A stretch of 64,000 bases of DNA from assembly GCA_963678675.1 (NCBI GenBank), contig OY783199.1, forward strand, positions 25,603,546 to 25,667,545, read 5' to 3'. Position numbers and translations under genes: made by a program. Shown piece after piece: positions 1 through 13,749 of the stretch. Source of the DNA: Xiphydria camelus (lineage: Eukaryota > Arthropoda > Insecta > Hymenoptera > Xiphydriidae). How positions within the stretch are numbered: the first letter of the stretch is position 1; each line of letters opens with the position of its first letter. The notes under the pieces are model-generated. The model was not told where the DNA came from. It was given only the letters and a program-made list of their open reading frames with translations, and did no database searches.

Positions 1-540
1 CGACATTACGCGCGATCCGACGGCGGGTCGCCAATCGAAGGGGTTGAATATCCAATTTACAATTCGCTTATCAAATTCCAATAGGCCCGTTCGCTTACCG
101 CGACGAAGCACATCGCGTCGCCTCTTTACAATCTTTATCGCGCGGCGATAAGAGCGCGGAGCATGGCTCACGGCGACGGCCTACGCGAGAGGCGAGGAGT
201 GGCGGAAAATTAACTCGCGAAACTTTTTTATCTCTCACCACGCGGACGCGCGACTGCGGGTTTCCAATTGAAAAATTAAAGTGGGAACGAATAAACGCGA
301 AACGAAGGGAGCGGATAACTGGACAGAGTTCTGGATAAGCGATGACGGAATCTCGATACCGGGTGATAACTTTTTTTAGATTTATAAAAGAGAATTGAAA
401 AGTCAAATAAATAATCGCCTTCAATTTCGTAACAGATGATATCCAAGTAAGCTAAATTTTATCAAAAATGTATAGTCTCCTCTTTTTCTCCGCTTTTTAT
501 ATTCACAAATCGATGAATTCTCCAAATCACGCGAGCTATG
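1..540. other. Intergenic, no gene seen
   Basis: The left half is CpG-rich and the right half AT-rich as it approaches the MITE at 541. No frame has family resemblance. Confidence 0.6.
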
Positions 541-817
541 CACTGAGAGAAATAATTCGTGGTGTTAACCAAATATTTTCTTCAATCAAAAACACGATAT
601 AATTCCAGGATCGAGCTGAGATTTTCTTCGCGTAAACAAATATTTGTTAAGCTCGAGTAATTGCTTTTTTTTTCACGCAGAAAAAATGTCTCGTCCCAAC
701 GAAGGCGGGTAGATCTTGTGAATGAAGAATTTGTATTCCTAAAAATGTTTAACACAATAATATGTTCTTTATTCGAGACATATTTTTTTTGACTCTGGCA
801 ATTATTTCTCTCGGATG
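541..817. mobile_element. TA-type MITE, CACTGAGAGAAATAATT ends, short copy
   Basis: The left end is CACTGAGAGAAATAATT and the right end is an imperfect inverse (AATTATTTCTCTCGGATG). The interior shares AAATATTTGTTAA with the longer copy at 6573-7129. The ends have drifted and no clear duplication remains. Confidence 0.55.
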
Positions 818-1048
818 CACATAAAACGCACAGCGACGAAGAGCAACCCGATTTCCCGTACAGAGCAAATCCATCGAGCCACGTTCCCGTCGGACTTGCA
901 GCCATCCGGCATTCTCGTCGCGCGCTCGATGCGTCATACGCGTGTCACGAATAAATCGCTCGGGTGCACGCATCGATATACCGCGACGCTTTCTCGAGGC
1001 GGTAATGGAGGAGCCGTGTCCGTCGCGGCTGTATCGAGCGCGGGTATC

Positions 1049-1051
<3 letters not shown>

Positions 1052-1091
<40 letters not shown>
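1052..1091. repeat. (GA)n microsatellite
   Basis: Uninterrupted GA dinucleotide tract of 40 bp. Confidence 0.95.
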
Positions 1092-1093
<2 letters not shown>

Positions 1094-2560
1094 GTCGACG
1101 CGGCGTGTAAACGCGGGTGACGCGCGCCGCGTCGATGTGCCCGCTCGCGTGGGCAGTGCGTAATGCGAGCGCGAGCCGCCTCTACTCGTCATCGTCGCGA
1201 GTATGTACGAGCAGAGGCACCGATCGCGACGACCACCGGCGGAAGGGACGCGATCGGGAGAATATTCCGTCCTCCTCCGGTGCAGCGGGTCGCATAGCGA
1301 GGGCATTGCTCACGTGGCAGTGCCGCGCGGTAGTGGGGGGAGCTGTGACGCACGCGATCTGGATTCGAATCGGTTGAACCGGTTGGAATGTCAGGCGGAT
1401 TTACTTAATCGTGATTTTATAAGGAAAAAATGATTATTCGTAGTATAAATATGGCCTGTAGGTATATTTGTGAACTAAAGATGTACAATAGATCGTCTTT
1501 AAAAATCATTCCGTATAATAGGTGCGTAAAAACGATGCTAGAACTTTCATTGGTTGACATAGACAGCAAAAAGGAAGAGCTGTGCTGGATTTCACGAATG
1601 GCTTCGCAGTCGAAGCCAATGAAGGGTCATTAATTTCTCAATTAAAGAACGTCGACGAGGTGTGTGAGTGTGTATATCTATGTGTGCGATACAGGAACAC
1701 ATCGCGGGTGTTCTAATACCTCCCACACGCGTCTATTTAAACGCACACTTCCCGTGTACGCGAAGCCCAGTCGTGTATCGTCACGGACACTAAGCTTCGT
1801 ACGCACAGACATCGACAGCGGGGCGCGCAACGCTCCACGCGGGGAAGAAGTTCGCGCTGCGGGGTTTCCGATCGCTCGATTCAATTACGCCGATCGGTAT
1901 CGACGCGTACCTACGGTCTCTCGCGCTCTCGCGCCGCGTGCGTGACGCGCCCATCGACGTTCGCCCCCTTTGTACCCCCGCGTGGATCGCCTACCTGCCG
2001 CGCGCGATGACGATGACGATGATTAATGACGTCACTCGACGAGCAGTTTAGCAGCCGCTTCAAATGCGCGACGCGACGCGGTCACGCCTCGCGATAGCCT
2101 CCCGAGCGATATCCGAAATCGAGCGTTGTCGAGTTTATTATTTCGGGTCGGAGGAGAGGAGATGCTGGATGTAATCGAATCTCGAGGCGATTGCGGTTTT
2201 TGCTCTTTTCTCGGCGTTTGCGAGAATTTTACATTTCAGTTGCGGCGAGAGAGAAAGAGAGAGGGAGTGGGAGGCGAAAAACAGATCTCCCTTACCATTA
2301 AAAATAATGCTTAATCTCTTTAACCATTATCTTATTTTTCGAGAGAAGTCGAGCTTCTCCTTTTCGAGTTTTGTCTTGGCACCTATGTATATGCACGCGA
2401 TAAGAGATAAGCACGATATATTCCTTCGCTTATCAATTTCGCGATAGACTGCAGACACGCGGATAGATTTATTCGTTATTCGAGACGAGCGAAGAAAAAG
2501 AAGGAGATAATATCGTTTCCTCTTTAAGACCCAAATTCTCTCAAGTCTTTTAGACCCTCC

Positions 2561-2593
2561 CTACACACGCACACACACACACACACACACACA
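2561..2593. repeat. (CA)n microsatellite
   Basis: CA dinucleotide tract with one interruption. Confidence 0.95.
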
Positions 2594-3232
2594 AAATAGT
2601 GCGTAAAGAGGAGGCGAAACTCCAAACAGAGATAACAGAAGAGCAAAAATAAACGACAACGCGGATGATAATAGACCGAGAATAAAATTAGACCGAAGAA
2701 ATTACGCCGAGGGCGTTACTCGAGATAAACTAGAATAGAGCAAACTCGAGAAAGTTAACCAACGAGCATCAACAAAGAGAACCCACCCGTCTCGCGACAG
2801 GGAGAGACGAAGGGCAACGATATCGCCAACAGGTAAGAGGGACCGCGCAAAAATAAAGGCGAGAGAAGTCCCGTTATCGAGTCCGAAGAAGATCGGCGCA
2901 TCGGGCAATATTTCCAAGCGTTATCGACGAGCGGTCAGGGCCGGGGGTGTGACAAAGTGCTCTCTGTCGTGCGGCTTATCTCCCGTCGCTTCGATATCCG
3001 AGCCATCTCGTCGCGTCGTGACATCTAGCGCGGTTTCGTGCGCCCGAAAACGCGACAGCTGATGGCTGACCGCCGAATGACCGCTCGCGCGTGGAGCTAA
3101 ATAATTGCGTGCAATTACAGGGACGAGCGGTGCAACAACCGCGCGACGTGTGGACGTCCGTCGCGACTCGACTATTACACGGGACACCCACGGCAATGGA
3201 AATGACTAGCGTCGTCCAGTTAAGCCCATTAA

Positions 3233-3478
3233 CCCTGTAAGGTTCACGCTATTATATTTCAATTTCAAAATATGATTTTCTTACTACGTATAGAAAAAAA
3301 TACCTACAAACCTTGTTTATAGGAATATATTAAAATATATTAAAGCAATTGTTATAAAAAAAAAGTCAAGTTTGTAGTTGTTACCAAATGTCAACATATA
3401 GGTGTACAATTCATAAAAAATGTTGTAGGATACCTAAAAGTGCGTTGTAACCATATGGCTACAAGATCCCTTACAGGG
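3233..3478. mobile_element. piggyBac-like MITE, TTAA duplication
   Basis: A 246-bp AT-rich segment starts CCCTGTAAGG and ends CCTTACAGGG. It is flanked by TTAA at 3229-3232 and 3479-3482. TTAA targets with ~10-bp terminal repeats beginning CCC are typical of piggyBac. There is no coding capacity. Confidence 0.75.
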
Positions 3479-3482
3479 TTAA

Positions 3483-6400
3483 CGGGTTACGCGAGAAATT
3501 GCAAGTCACGCGCGTGCACGGACTTGGGTACAGTCTTAGAACCGCGCACCGAGGACAGTCGAGTTCCGCGAGTGTCTATTTTACGGAATCGCGAGACGTC
3601 AAGAGAGGCGGTATTTTTAAGACAGCGAGATAAACACATTCGTCGCGCCAAGGACTCGAAGAAAATTCCAAGGAAAAGCCGCGACGGCTCTAGCGTTTAT
3701 CGTAGACGCGGATTAGACGCAACGTCCGGGCAGCTCGAGGCCATAAAACAATTGGCGCGACTCCCGCGCTCTCCGCGACTTCCGATACCGGCGATAAACG
3801 TAGATGTAGGGGGTTGCTGCTCCCCCCTGCCCACCCCGCCGCCCTACGCCCCCTCAGTCACGATATTTACGGGGCTGCGCCAACCCCGCTTTCGCCACCC
3901 TTATCGCGCTGTAGAATAGGTGCAGCTAGGTGCATCGTACACGACCCAGCCCCGTGGCTCTCCCTCTTCGCCCGCTCGCCGCGTTGCGCCGACGTATCGC
4001 GCGTTATTTCGAGGGACCTTTTCACCCCGCGCCGCGCGCCAACCGTCTCCGAACTTTGCGCGGTGGTGTTCGGTTGTCCGTTCGTTTAATGAAGAACTTG
4101 TAAGAATTCCTGCTACCTACTGTTGAAATGTTTTTCGTTCGAGCACGGCATTTCTCAGGGAGATAAAAAAAATTGGCAAGCAAATCGAGATAAAACAAAG
4201 CACGCGTATTTCTATCGCGTCTTCAAACAGGAGCAACACTAAATAAAATACCGCGGCGCGTTGACCGTTATTTTTTCATCGCGTCCGATCGATCCCGAAA
4301 CGAGTCTCGGCGAAACGGGATCGACGCTCTCACGTCTCACGCGCGGCGACGACCAGCGAAACGTCAGGGAGAGATAAATAACCGTCACGAATGCGACTAC
4401 CGTCTCCGAGGGAGGAGGAGCAGGGGTGGCTTTTCAACGGATCCTAACAACTCCATACATGCTTTGCAGCGACCGGGAGGCTTTTGTCGCGGATAAGCGG
4501 CGGAGGGAGAGGATTGACAAAAAAAAAACGACAACGTGCCTGCTCGCAATTCCGCTACCGATACGCGTAAACGCACGCTGCACCCGCACCCGCGTTCCGT
4601 CGCGCGCTACCGACTTGTTGTCGCACTTTGGTGGAGGTGATTTTCATTTCTATACACACGAACGCACGCGCGCCTAAGTAGCGCTGAGCTATAAATAGCG
4701 ACGGTGATGTTTCTGGGTAATTTGCATGTTATTGTTTGCCGCTATCGTTATCACGCCTAGATACATACATACTGATGAACTTCGACATACACCTTCGCGT
4801 ACTCGAAATCGATGCGATAAACCGCGGCGCGACGTTCGTTGAGATATTGAAATTAGTTGGATCCTCGCTGAGAAGTCGCTTTCTCGACGTAGAGTCAACG
4901 TGCTGCTTCGTTATAAGAACAATTATCCTCCGGAATAAACTGACTTTATTTTATTTCGTAAGCTTTCGGTCTGTTTCCCGGCCTCGAGATAGATTCCAGG
5001 CGAAGCTACTCGCGAGTTTAAATAATTATCTTTATCATTTCGAGCACTCCAGATACACGTAGTAGGTACCTACGGGTATATCTGTAAACGCGATCTGCAT
5101 GAAACACCGCATGCGAGATAGGAAAACGACTGAACGAATTTAGAGGCTCGAGTTTGTTGCAGCCACGAGACTGCGGGTATAGGTGCATCCGAAAGAGAGA
5201 GAGGGAAAAGCGAAGGGGTGAGACAAAAACTAAAACAGTAGCGTGATAAGGCGAGCATTCCTGCCCCAACCCCTATCAAACTCTAACCCGCGCTATCGCT
5301 CCTATTCTGGGTCGAATAATGCATCCAGGGTCGGTTGAGAAGAATTTAAAAAATTTAATTCTATATAAACCTTCTACACAAATATTTAACTATTTCACGG
5401 ATGAGAGCTTTTTTGGAATGAGAATCGATCGTATGCCACGAATAAATCACTTCCACCCCCACGATTCACGATTCCGGCGTTTACGAGGAATAAGAGTGTA
5501 CCGAGATAATTATTTTTCTGAATCATTGGTTCTTTACTTTTTTCCTCTCATTTTTTTCGCGATCCCTCGGTCGACTCGTCGCCGGTCTTCTAGAATTTTC
5601 TAAAAGGATAACAAAAAGAAGAAGAGGAGCGCGCGATAGCACCGAGCGAGAAATAATGCACGCTCTGCGCCCCTGCTTCCGCCGCGGTGTAATCACGCCC
5701 GGATAGCGCAAGTTTTTCAAACTGGAGCGCCGCGGCGCTACTTTTGACGCTCTTATCTGATTCCCTCCGCGCCGCGTCCTCCCGCCAACCGGCCACTCCT
5801 CGCGCCGATAGGTACGCGGTGCAGCGGTACCTGTATATGCGCTACGGTAAAATACGCGTTTACGATAAGACGCCCCGCTTTGTCCGCGCGAGCGCGGCGC
5901 TGCTCGAAAGCCCTCGCGCGAAAACGATCAGGACCGGTGAGCGTTGTTCCGGCGCCGAATCGACTCACCGCGCGCGGCTCGTTACGTCTCATCCGGCGCG
6001 ACGATACGTCATTCGCGCGACTTTTCTCAATCTCTCGCCTCCTCCCGCTCCCTCTCCTGCCGCGAAGAGAGCCACGAGGCACATCGGTGGGTGCGACAGT
6101 CATCCCGCATGGAAGCGGGCGGAGTGTACGTGCCCTGTGTCTCTGATTTCATAATTTCCGCAGGCGGAACGTGCAGCGGCGTCGCCGAAGTTGCCGGCTG
6201 CGACGACCGAGTCGCGGAGAGAGTTTGACGTCGAACGCGACGAGAGAGAGAGAGAGTGAGAGAGAGAAAGAGGGGGTTGGAGAATCTCTCGAGGCGAGCG
6301 AGAGACCGAACGTCGAGGAGGGAGGAGAGGCCAATGGATCCCTCGTTGTGTTAATGGTCGTATAGAGCGAGTGTCCGCACCCCGTCCGTGTCGGACAACA

Positions 6401-6572
6401 TTGATCTCTGTCAGGTTGCATCGACTTCATTTCCGCCTCCGGTCCGGCGAGGCACTCGGGACGCGAAGGATCGGAGGCTAATTATTGTGAGGGCTGTCTC
6501 GCTCGCGCTCAAAAAGGAGGAGCGTGCGGTCTTTTCTCGCGCGGTTCGACGAAAGTAACCGAGCGAGGTGTT
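3483..6572. other. CpG-rich intergenic DNA
   Basis: A GA-rich tract lies at 6242-6269 and an isolated TATAAATAG at 4690-4698 without a matching initiator. No supportable gene. Confidence 0.6.
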
Positions 6573-7129
6573 CGTTGAGAGAAATAATTGCTTGTGTCAA
6601 ACAAATATTTGTTAAACTAAGAATACATGATCTTACATATTTTTAAAAATACAGATTCTCTTGGTCGGAGAATATATAATTTTGATTCGAGAATACCTTC
6701 GTCGAGACGAGAAATTCTTCCTGCGATACAAAAAAGAAAAATTACTCAAGCCTGTCAAATACTTTCTCGCGCACAAAGAAGACCATAGCTTGATCCTGAA
6801 ATGATATCATGCTTTCACGGGAAAAAATGATTTTGTAATTTTAACAAAACTAGATTTTCCTGAAAATTTCTTGCTGTCATGATAAAAATATTATCTGTGG
6901 CAATAAGAAATATGACCAATATAACGGTAAAAATATTTGCTCTCTTGCTTTGTCATTGCAATTACGTTTGCTCTTGTCGAACATATCTTCTGCTGCCACA
7001 GAAACATTTCTGCCATGATAATAAAACATTTCCAGCAAAATCTAATTTTGCTAAAACTGCAAAATCATTTTCTTCCGTGTTTGATTGAGGAAAATATTTT
7101 GTCGGCACCAACAATTATTTCTCTCAGTG
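6573..7129. mobile_element. TA-type MITE, CACTGAGAGAAATAATT ends, long copy
   Basis: The right end is the inverse of CACTGAGAGAAATAATTG followed by TA; the left end (CGTTGAGAGAAATAATTG) has two changes. The AT-rich 557-bp interior stands out from the CpG-rich flanks and has no transposase. An unpaired related end (GCATTGAGAAAAATAATTCG) is at 7798-7817. Confidence 0.6.
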
Positions 7130-7329
7130 TAAGGACGGTGTCTACGAGAGAGAGAGGAGAGGATGAGAGTAAAATTACAGCGGCAGGTGTTAGGAGAAGT
7201 AACGATAATCCCTCGGCGTAGCGGTCGCACGCGTGCGCGTGTGCTTCCACGCGTAGAAGCGCGAGATGTGTAGACACGGCGAGCGCCTGATACGCCAGTT
7301 TATATACGTAGGCACCGTGGCGAATATGG

Positions 7330-7362
7330 AAGAGAGAGAGAGGGAGAGAGAGAGAGAGAGAG
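7330..7362. repeat. (GA)n microsatellite
   Basis: GA tract with one GGG interruption. Confidence 0.95.
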
Positions 7363-8930
7363 TAGGGGACGCCGAGGCGGCTCGTTGTCATGCAGGATGC
7401 GGGGGACGAAACCCCGTCTCTAGATCACAACCGGGCGCACTTCATTTCCGCGTCTTACAGTCGTGCGGCGTTCCGAAGGAAATGAAAACAATGAGATACA
7501 GCGGTCATTCGTTACGTTCGCGCCACGTTCCGCGCGCGCGCGTGCTCGCATTTATATTACTTAAGCGGCAGGCGAGTTTCGTCGTGCGGCAAACCGCGAT
7601 CCGTCCTCTCCCATCGTCTCACCCCGCAAACGACACCCCCCACATATACCTATACGTATATATTATACATTGCCCATGGATATTCCGTTCGTACAGCCAT
7701 ACCCATGAACAAGAGTGATTCGGAAGTGAAATTTTAACAGAACGACTTTTACGAGCGATAATAGATAAAAATAAATGTATCAAATCGGAGATAAGCGTGC
7801 ATTGAGAAAAATAATTCGGTCAATTTAAGGCTAAATGTCCCCGACAAATGGTATTAAACTTTTTCAGTAGATGGCTGCACTGTTAGGGCCAAATTTTCTT
7901 AGTAATTTATTCGGAAACGGCTGCACATATGTTCATTCTGAAAACGGATTTATTAATTGTTCATGTATCTAATTTAATGAAATTGGTTTATAAAAAATTA
8001 CAGTTTATTGTAAACATCCTTCTAAAAGAAAAAAACTGAAAAGTTCACTTTTTCAAAAAAAGTCACTTATAGAGACATATACGCGTTCAATGTGAAATCA
8101 AAACCGTGTCGGAAATTCTGCAACAATCAGTATCTCCATCGTAATCAGTAATTCTTAACAGACTAGAGGGCTCCGCCCTTAGAAAATCTTAGAAACTGAC
8201 AAAACAGTTTGGCGAAATATGAATCATCCATTTGTTTGCTCTGACTGACCACTCATTGGTTAAAATAACTAAATATTTGACTCACTCGACCAATATTTTG
8301 GCCGGAATAATTAAGCGCATCCTTTCAAAATTCAATCTAATTATTTTTCTCGTTCTGGTTCTCGTCGAATTGACATCGCGTAAATTCGCGCGGCACGTGG
8401 TCGTGCGGTTTTACCGTCTTCGCACGCTCCGCTCTCTCCCTCTCATTACAGCCATTAGCGTTAGACGCCTACGCGCTTATCGCGCGGCATCTGGCGTACC
8501 TTGGTATTATCGCGAGTGTACGCGCGCCGATCGCACATGCGCGGGTTAAATAGAAGGGCGTTCAAATCGGCTCGTACTCCGATTCGCTCTTAAATGTTGA
8601 CGCTCTGACTTGTCGACTTGCAAAAAAGGACACCAATCGGAACTGGACGGGGGAAACGAATGAGAATATATTTGCTTCGTATTTTACACGCGTCTAAAAT
8701 TTAAACATTCGCGTATCGTTTCGGTAGTTCGACTCTATCATGCACCGCACTTGAAAGAGTCGTTCGAGTGTCCAAATCAGGAAGACGCGACGTTGGCAAA
8801 ACGAGGGCAAAAGGGAGGAGATACGAAGAGATTTCCTGGGAGCATCACTCATATCTTCAATTTATATTAAAATCAGGCCGCGCGCTCGTTCGCTCGCTCC
8901 TCATCGTCCACTGATCTCTCTTCCGCGTAT

Positions 8931-8954
8931 CTCTCTCTCTCTCTCTCTCTCTCT
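8931..8954. repeat. (CT)n microsatellite
   Basis: CT dinucleotide tract. Confidence 0.95.
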
Positions 8955-9894
8955 CCTCTCCTCCTTGATCCCTTCTTCCCGAGGAGCAACGAGGAATTTG
9001 CATACCCGAAGGAGAACATTACTCTTCTCGACACCGTACAGTCAACCGTGAGGCGGGAAGATCAAGATAAAAAGCAAGCTTATCGACGATTCCAAAAAAA
9101 GAATCGGCATTTTCTATAAATCGACAGAATCTAGCACCGAATCCAAATGGATTTCGAGAAAGTCTCGCGCGATGGAATATAACGACGTCGAAAAGAAACG
9201 GCACACGAGAAGGAAGGATGTCGGGAAAATCCGTACCCGCGAAATGTAATTTCCCCGTTTGTTCCCATTCCTTCGCGGTATACGGAACGAATGACGAGAT
9301 TATCTCGCGCCGTGACGAAGAGAAGACACGGGACTCTCGAACCCGAGCGCGGAGAGTGACCGTTTCGTTCGAGATTGAAACTGGCGTTTCGCCCCTCCCG
9401 GCGGCAGCGATACGATCTGCGGCACTGACAAAGTAATGAGTACACGGGATGAGGTCTCTATCGGTGATAATCTCGCGTCGCGCAACAATGCCTCGACGAT
9501 GCCCTCGTAATGACGCCGATGATTTGTAATATTAATTGTTTCCGGAGGATACCCCTAACCGGGCGAGCCGAAGGTGGTGAGTGCAGTGACCCGCGTGCGT
9601 TTATCACGGAGATAAAGAAACGGGGAATTACTGCATGGAGAGAAAGTAAACGGTGATATAATGGTAATCATAACCAGGCTTTTCCACCGTCTCCTCTTTT
9701 CTTTCCATTCGCCGGAGTGGTCTTCCTCGTGCAGCCGAAGAAGTGATTTGTCATATTAACAATTGAATGCTAATTATGCCCATTAGAACGTCGCGGTGTA
9801 AGATTACCTAACTGTTTCTAAAGGATGCCCCCGAGCGCTGCGCGGAGCGATGACTGACGTCGCGTCGAGACGACCGCGCGGAGTGCGAGAATGA

Positions 9895-10176
9895 TTTACC
9901 GTTTAGGCGGCATGCCTGACTTGTGTATACCTATGTTATTTTATGCGAATTCTGAAAATCGTGGATTTATTGAGGAAATCTCAGGGGAATATTGCGATAT
10001 CAATGATTTTTTGTGGAAAAATAATTTTTTGTACTTATATAAAATCATCGATATCCCGGTGTTCTCTTGCGACTTATCCAGTAAATCGGTAATTTTTGGA
10101 GTCAGTACGAAAAAAAAAAATACATAAGACAGAACGGTTTAGCGATCGATTCCAGAGATTTCGAGTCTCGATAAAG
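9895..10176. repeat. ~290-bp palindromic repeat family, diverged copy
   Basis: The copy aligns with the units at 23224-23822 through ACTTGTGTAT, GAAAATCGTGG, GATATCAATGATTTT and, at its right edge, GATCGATTCCAGAGATTTCGA. The outer left arm is poorly preserved. Confidence 0.5.
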
Positions 10177-11254
10177 CACGCCAAAGAGCAATGCCCCCTT
10201 TATCGGTAAATATGCATCGCGGCATGAATTATTTCGAAAAGTCTTCGAAAAGCATTCGTTCGGGGAATGATCTATTAATCCAGGCGTGTGCGATAAACGG
10301 AAGATCAACCGATAGGCGCTCGCGCACCCTCGTGTGTCCCATGAATTACACACCTTCCGCGGCCGAGTCCGAGGGTCACGCGGAGAGATCGGAATAGCCG
10401 GCGGAGGGGTTCCTCGATCGGAGGGGGAGAGGTGACGGATCGCACATACCACCGTGGTAAACAAATGAACACCTCGTATAAACGAACGCGAAGCTCCGCT
10501 CGTATCGCGTGGGAATCTCAGCCGTGAGTTACTTCGCGACAGTCGCGAGGGTTGTCACCGGGGTGCTTGCACTCGCTCGCAACCTGCTCCTCGCCGACTC
10601 TTCCCTCTTCTCCTCCGTCGACTCGATTCCTTTCCGCGCCTTTCGGAACCAAACCGAATAGGAGAGCGATATTTCTTGAAGAAGGCTCAACAGCTGTGCG
10701 AGATGTCGCTTCGTAAAGTTCGATAATAGACAAAAGGGATAAAAACGTTCACGTTCGAAACGAAGCGTAGTTAAGAAGCGTCCTTCGCTCGAGAGACAAC
10801 GCGAAGGAAGCAAAGCGATCGTCGCCGAAGGAGGGTAAACGTTCTCGGGAGATTCGCGCGGGAGTAATGCGAGGTTGGGAAGAGAGGAAGAGGCAGAGAG
10901 TGGCCGCCCGAGGATAAGAAGATACAGGGTACCGGAAAGAGAGGGTAACTCCGAGACGCGTGAAGGGGCGGGCGGGGACGGCCGAGGCAGAGAGCGTGAA
11001 TTAACACCTCTCCCGCAAAATCAGATAGCGCGCGACTCCCTCGCCCCCTGAGAGTGTCGGAGCTCGGCGGGCGCAGACGTTGGAGGGGGTGGCGCGAGGA
11101 GCTTATAATTGGCGGCGTGCGTATGCAAGCGCAAGGGGGCTTGTAAGGCGAGCGAGAGAGGGAAGAGTTGCGACGGCGGAAGGAGCGAGGGAGACGGTGG
11201 TGCGGAGGGAGAGGGAGCGAGAGAGATTTGTTACCGGGGATTCTCTTACACGCG

Positions 11255-11260
<6 letters not shown>

Positions 11261-11309
<49 letters not shown>
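11261..11309. repeat. (TC)n microsatellite
   Basis: The longest dinucleotide tract in the window, 49 bp, ending in a TTTC variant. Confidence 0.95.
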
Positions 11310-11312
<3 letters not shown>

Positions 11313-13749
11313 CAGGCTCCTCGATACATTGTCGGTGGTCGCCGCGTCGTCGCACCGCTAAGAGGCGACTCAATGAACGCTCCTCGTTCGGTCGAGCCTT
11401 CCCCACGCCGCTCGAAGCGTCGATACCCACCGTCACCCAAAGGGAAGACGAGAAAACCCCGCGGTGCACCTGTTTCGCGCGATTCGTGTAACGAATTTGA
11501 CCGAGAAACGCGGGTGACGCGTCTCGAATAATATAACGAATACCGAGTGTATCCCGTAAGACGGGAGTAGATGCACTCCGCGGGTGGTCAGACAACCGTT
11601 GCTGTCAGGCTGCACTGTGCGTCGGTACGCGAACTAAACGCGTGTCCCCCCCTCTTCGAGAGGTGCTCGAGTGTAATTCAGAAACTCTCACCGGAGGGGC
11701 GTCACGTGTCGGGTGTCCCCTTTTCCGAGCTTCCCCCCCTTCGTTATCACAAATGTGGGCAGATAAACTGGCATTCTCTCTCTCCGATAAGTGACAACAA
11801 ATCACCGACTCCCCCGCGAAGTACCTCGCCTCCTCAACGCGGACCTCATTGGCGCCAGATTACGCGAGACGAGGGAAGCCAATCGGGGAGTCAGATTTCG
11901 AGAGATATCGCGGGGACCACCTTCGTGGCGATACTTACGAACAATACGGCGCGCCTATTCCCTTCGCGGTGGCGCGCGCGGCTCTTATCCGCCGTGTCGT
12001 GGATACGCTATTGGTCGTCGGTCTTTACGCACTTACCTGAAACACAAAAAGGGTCAACTGTGAGAATCGGATACCCGTGTACGATCCGATACATGTACCG
12101 GGGCTTATCGCGATTGCGAGACGAAGGGACGAGTCCGATAGTCCGCAACCCCGGAGCGGACTCGACAGCCCGCATGTATGCTAATTACGCGCGAGTAAGG
12201 TATACGCTATGTACGTGTGCCTACGTCCGAACCGCCCGACGCGATATTATCGTTCGCGTTCTCTTTTCGGGGGAAACAAACGCGATCGCTAGCGCCGCGC
12301 GTCAGATCTGAGAAATCCGGTTTAAATATTCCCGGATACAGCGAAACGAGTATACACCCTATTTGCTAGGCTTTGAAAAAATGAAAAGGTAAAATTCCAG
12401 AGCACTCTTCAATTTCCGTAAACTCTTGCTCGACGCACTAATTTTCACGATAATTTGAGGAATTTCCCAGATTCTCGGACTGCTAAACACCCGCGGTTCG
12501 GGTATAACGCGTCAAGACATTACCACGATAAATCGAGGAAAAAAACCACACGAGAGTTACTTCTGGACGGTTTGAGATCGAACGTGAGCAGTTTTCCGCG
12601 TTAACGATCGAAGAGCGGAGGCGGGGTAAGTCCGCCGGTTTTATCCGAGCGCCGCTGATGCGAAAGGCCGGAAACTGAAAAGTCTTTGTTCCCAATGGCG
12701 GCGAACGATGGTGGTCGCGGGAGTTCTCCGATGGCCTGCCGCCGAGGGGGGGGGGGGGGGTGTAGGTAGGTTTGATAAGGAGACATTAGCAGACCCGTAT
12801 GCGATAGCGCTGCTGGGTTTTCGATAACGCGACACACATATCGCGCGCGCCGTACCCGCTTCGCCTTCTATTCGCCAGTAGCGTGGTTTCGCGACGAGTC
12901 GGGCGAAGAATCGCGCCGCGAATTTTCTCTCTTCGCCCCCGAGATGTCGCGCCAGTCGGCATCCGCTCGCGTCCGTCGCGACCGAATCTCGCGATCGCCT
13001 CTCGATTCGCATCGACGGGCGCGTCGTCTGGATTCGATTAAAAAAAAAACCGACGAAACCCCCCTTCGCCGCGTACTCCGCGATTCCCCCTCCCCCCACT
13101 CCGCCACATTTACCAGCAACTACGAGAGACCTTTGGCGCGCGAAGGCGTGAGAAAAATGCGCGAGCAATTGCTACGCGCGCGCGCTCCGATGTTCGCACT
13201 TATACGACCGATAAAACCCCGCGGTTCGACACTGCGGAGAGAGTCCGAGAAAGAAAAAAAATACACGTCTCGATTTTATTGGCACTCTAGCGGGGACCTC
13301 GCAGCTGTCGCGCGAAAACTCTAGGGAGAGAGACCCTCCTGTGTGTTCCCGCAACATTTTATATCCCGAAACGATCGTAGATGTTGCCGCGGCGATAAGG
13401 ACAGGAAGGATTCCCTGGAAGCGCGCGCACACGCGCGTGTCCCCGCCACGTATGCGTGTAACCGTACATCGAGAAAAAGAGAGAGAAGAACAACACACCG
13501 ACTCGCTCGGCAATATTGTTTCTCTCGGAAATCGTACGCGCCCGTGAGCCTGCGGTCGTTGCGGTTACGCGAGGATTCAGGCGCGCAACGCGGTACTTGA
13601 GCGCGAACCCGCTGTCACTCCGGAACATTAACGCGTCGGCTATCTCGACGGCGAGCGCTATCATCTCCGCATTGTGCATGCCACGGCGCGCTGCAGAGTG
13701 TACCTATAATTGTTATACCTGTGCGTATCTCTCTTTTCTCTCTCTCTCG

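Larger units (their letters stand above)
818..3228. other. CpG-rich intergenic DNA
   Basis: It holds a (GA)n tract (1052-1091), a (CA)n tract (2561-2593) and a CRE octamer (2027-2034). Open frames here are arginine-rich and follow from CpG-rich composition; none looks like a real protein. Confidence 0.6.
7132..9894. other. Intergenic, simple repeats
   Basis: GA tract at 7330-7362 and CT tract at 8931-8954. An AT-rich block at 7798-8170 begins with a MITE-like end that has no partner. No supportable gene. Confidence 0.55.

Noticed and set aside
4690..4698. TATAAATAG, a perfect TATA consensus
   Set aside because: No initiator at about 28-32 bp downstream and no gene nearby.
10771..11595. 274-codon minus-strand frame
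   Set aside because: It reads through the (TC)n tract at 11261-11309 as an Arg-Glu run and has no family resemblance.
11571..12311. 246-codon plus-strand frame
   Set aside because: No recognisable domain, Arg/Thr/Ser-rich, and no splice or promoter support; typical of the CpG-rich flanks.
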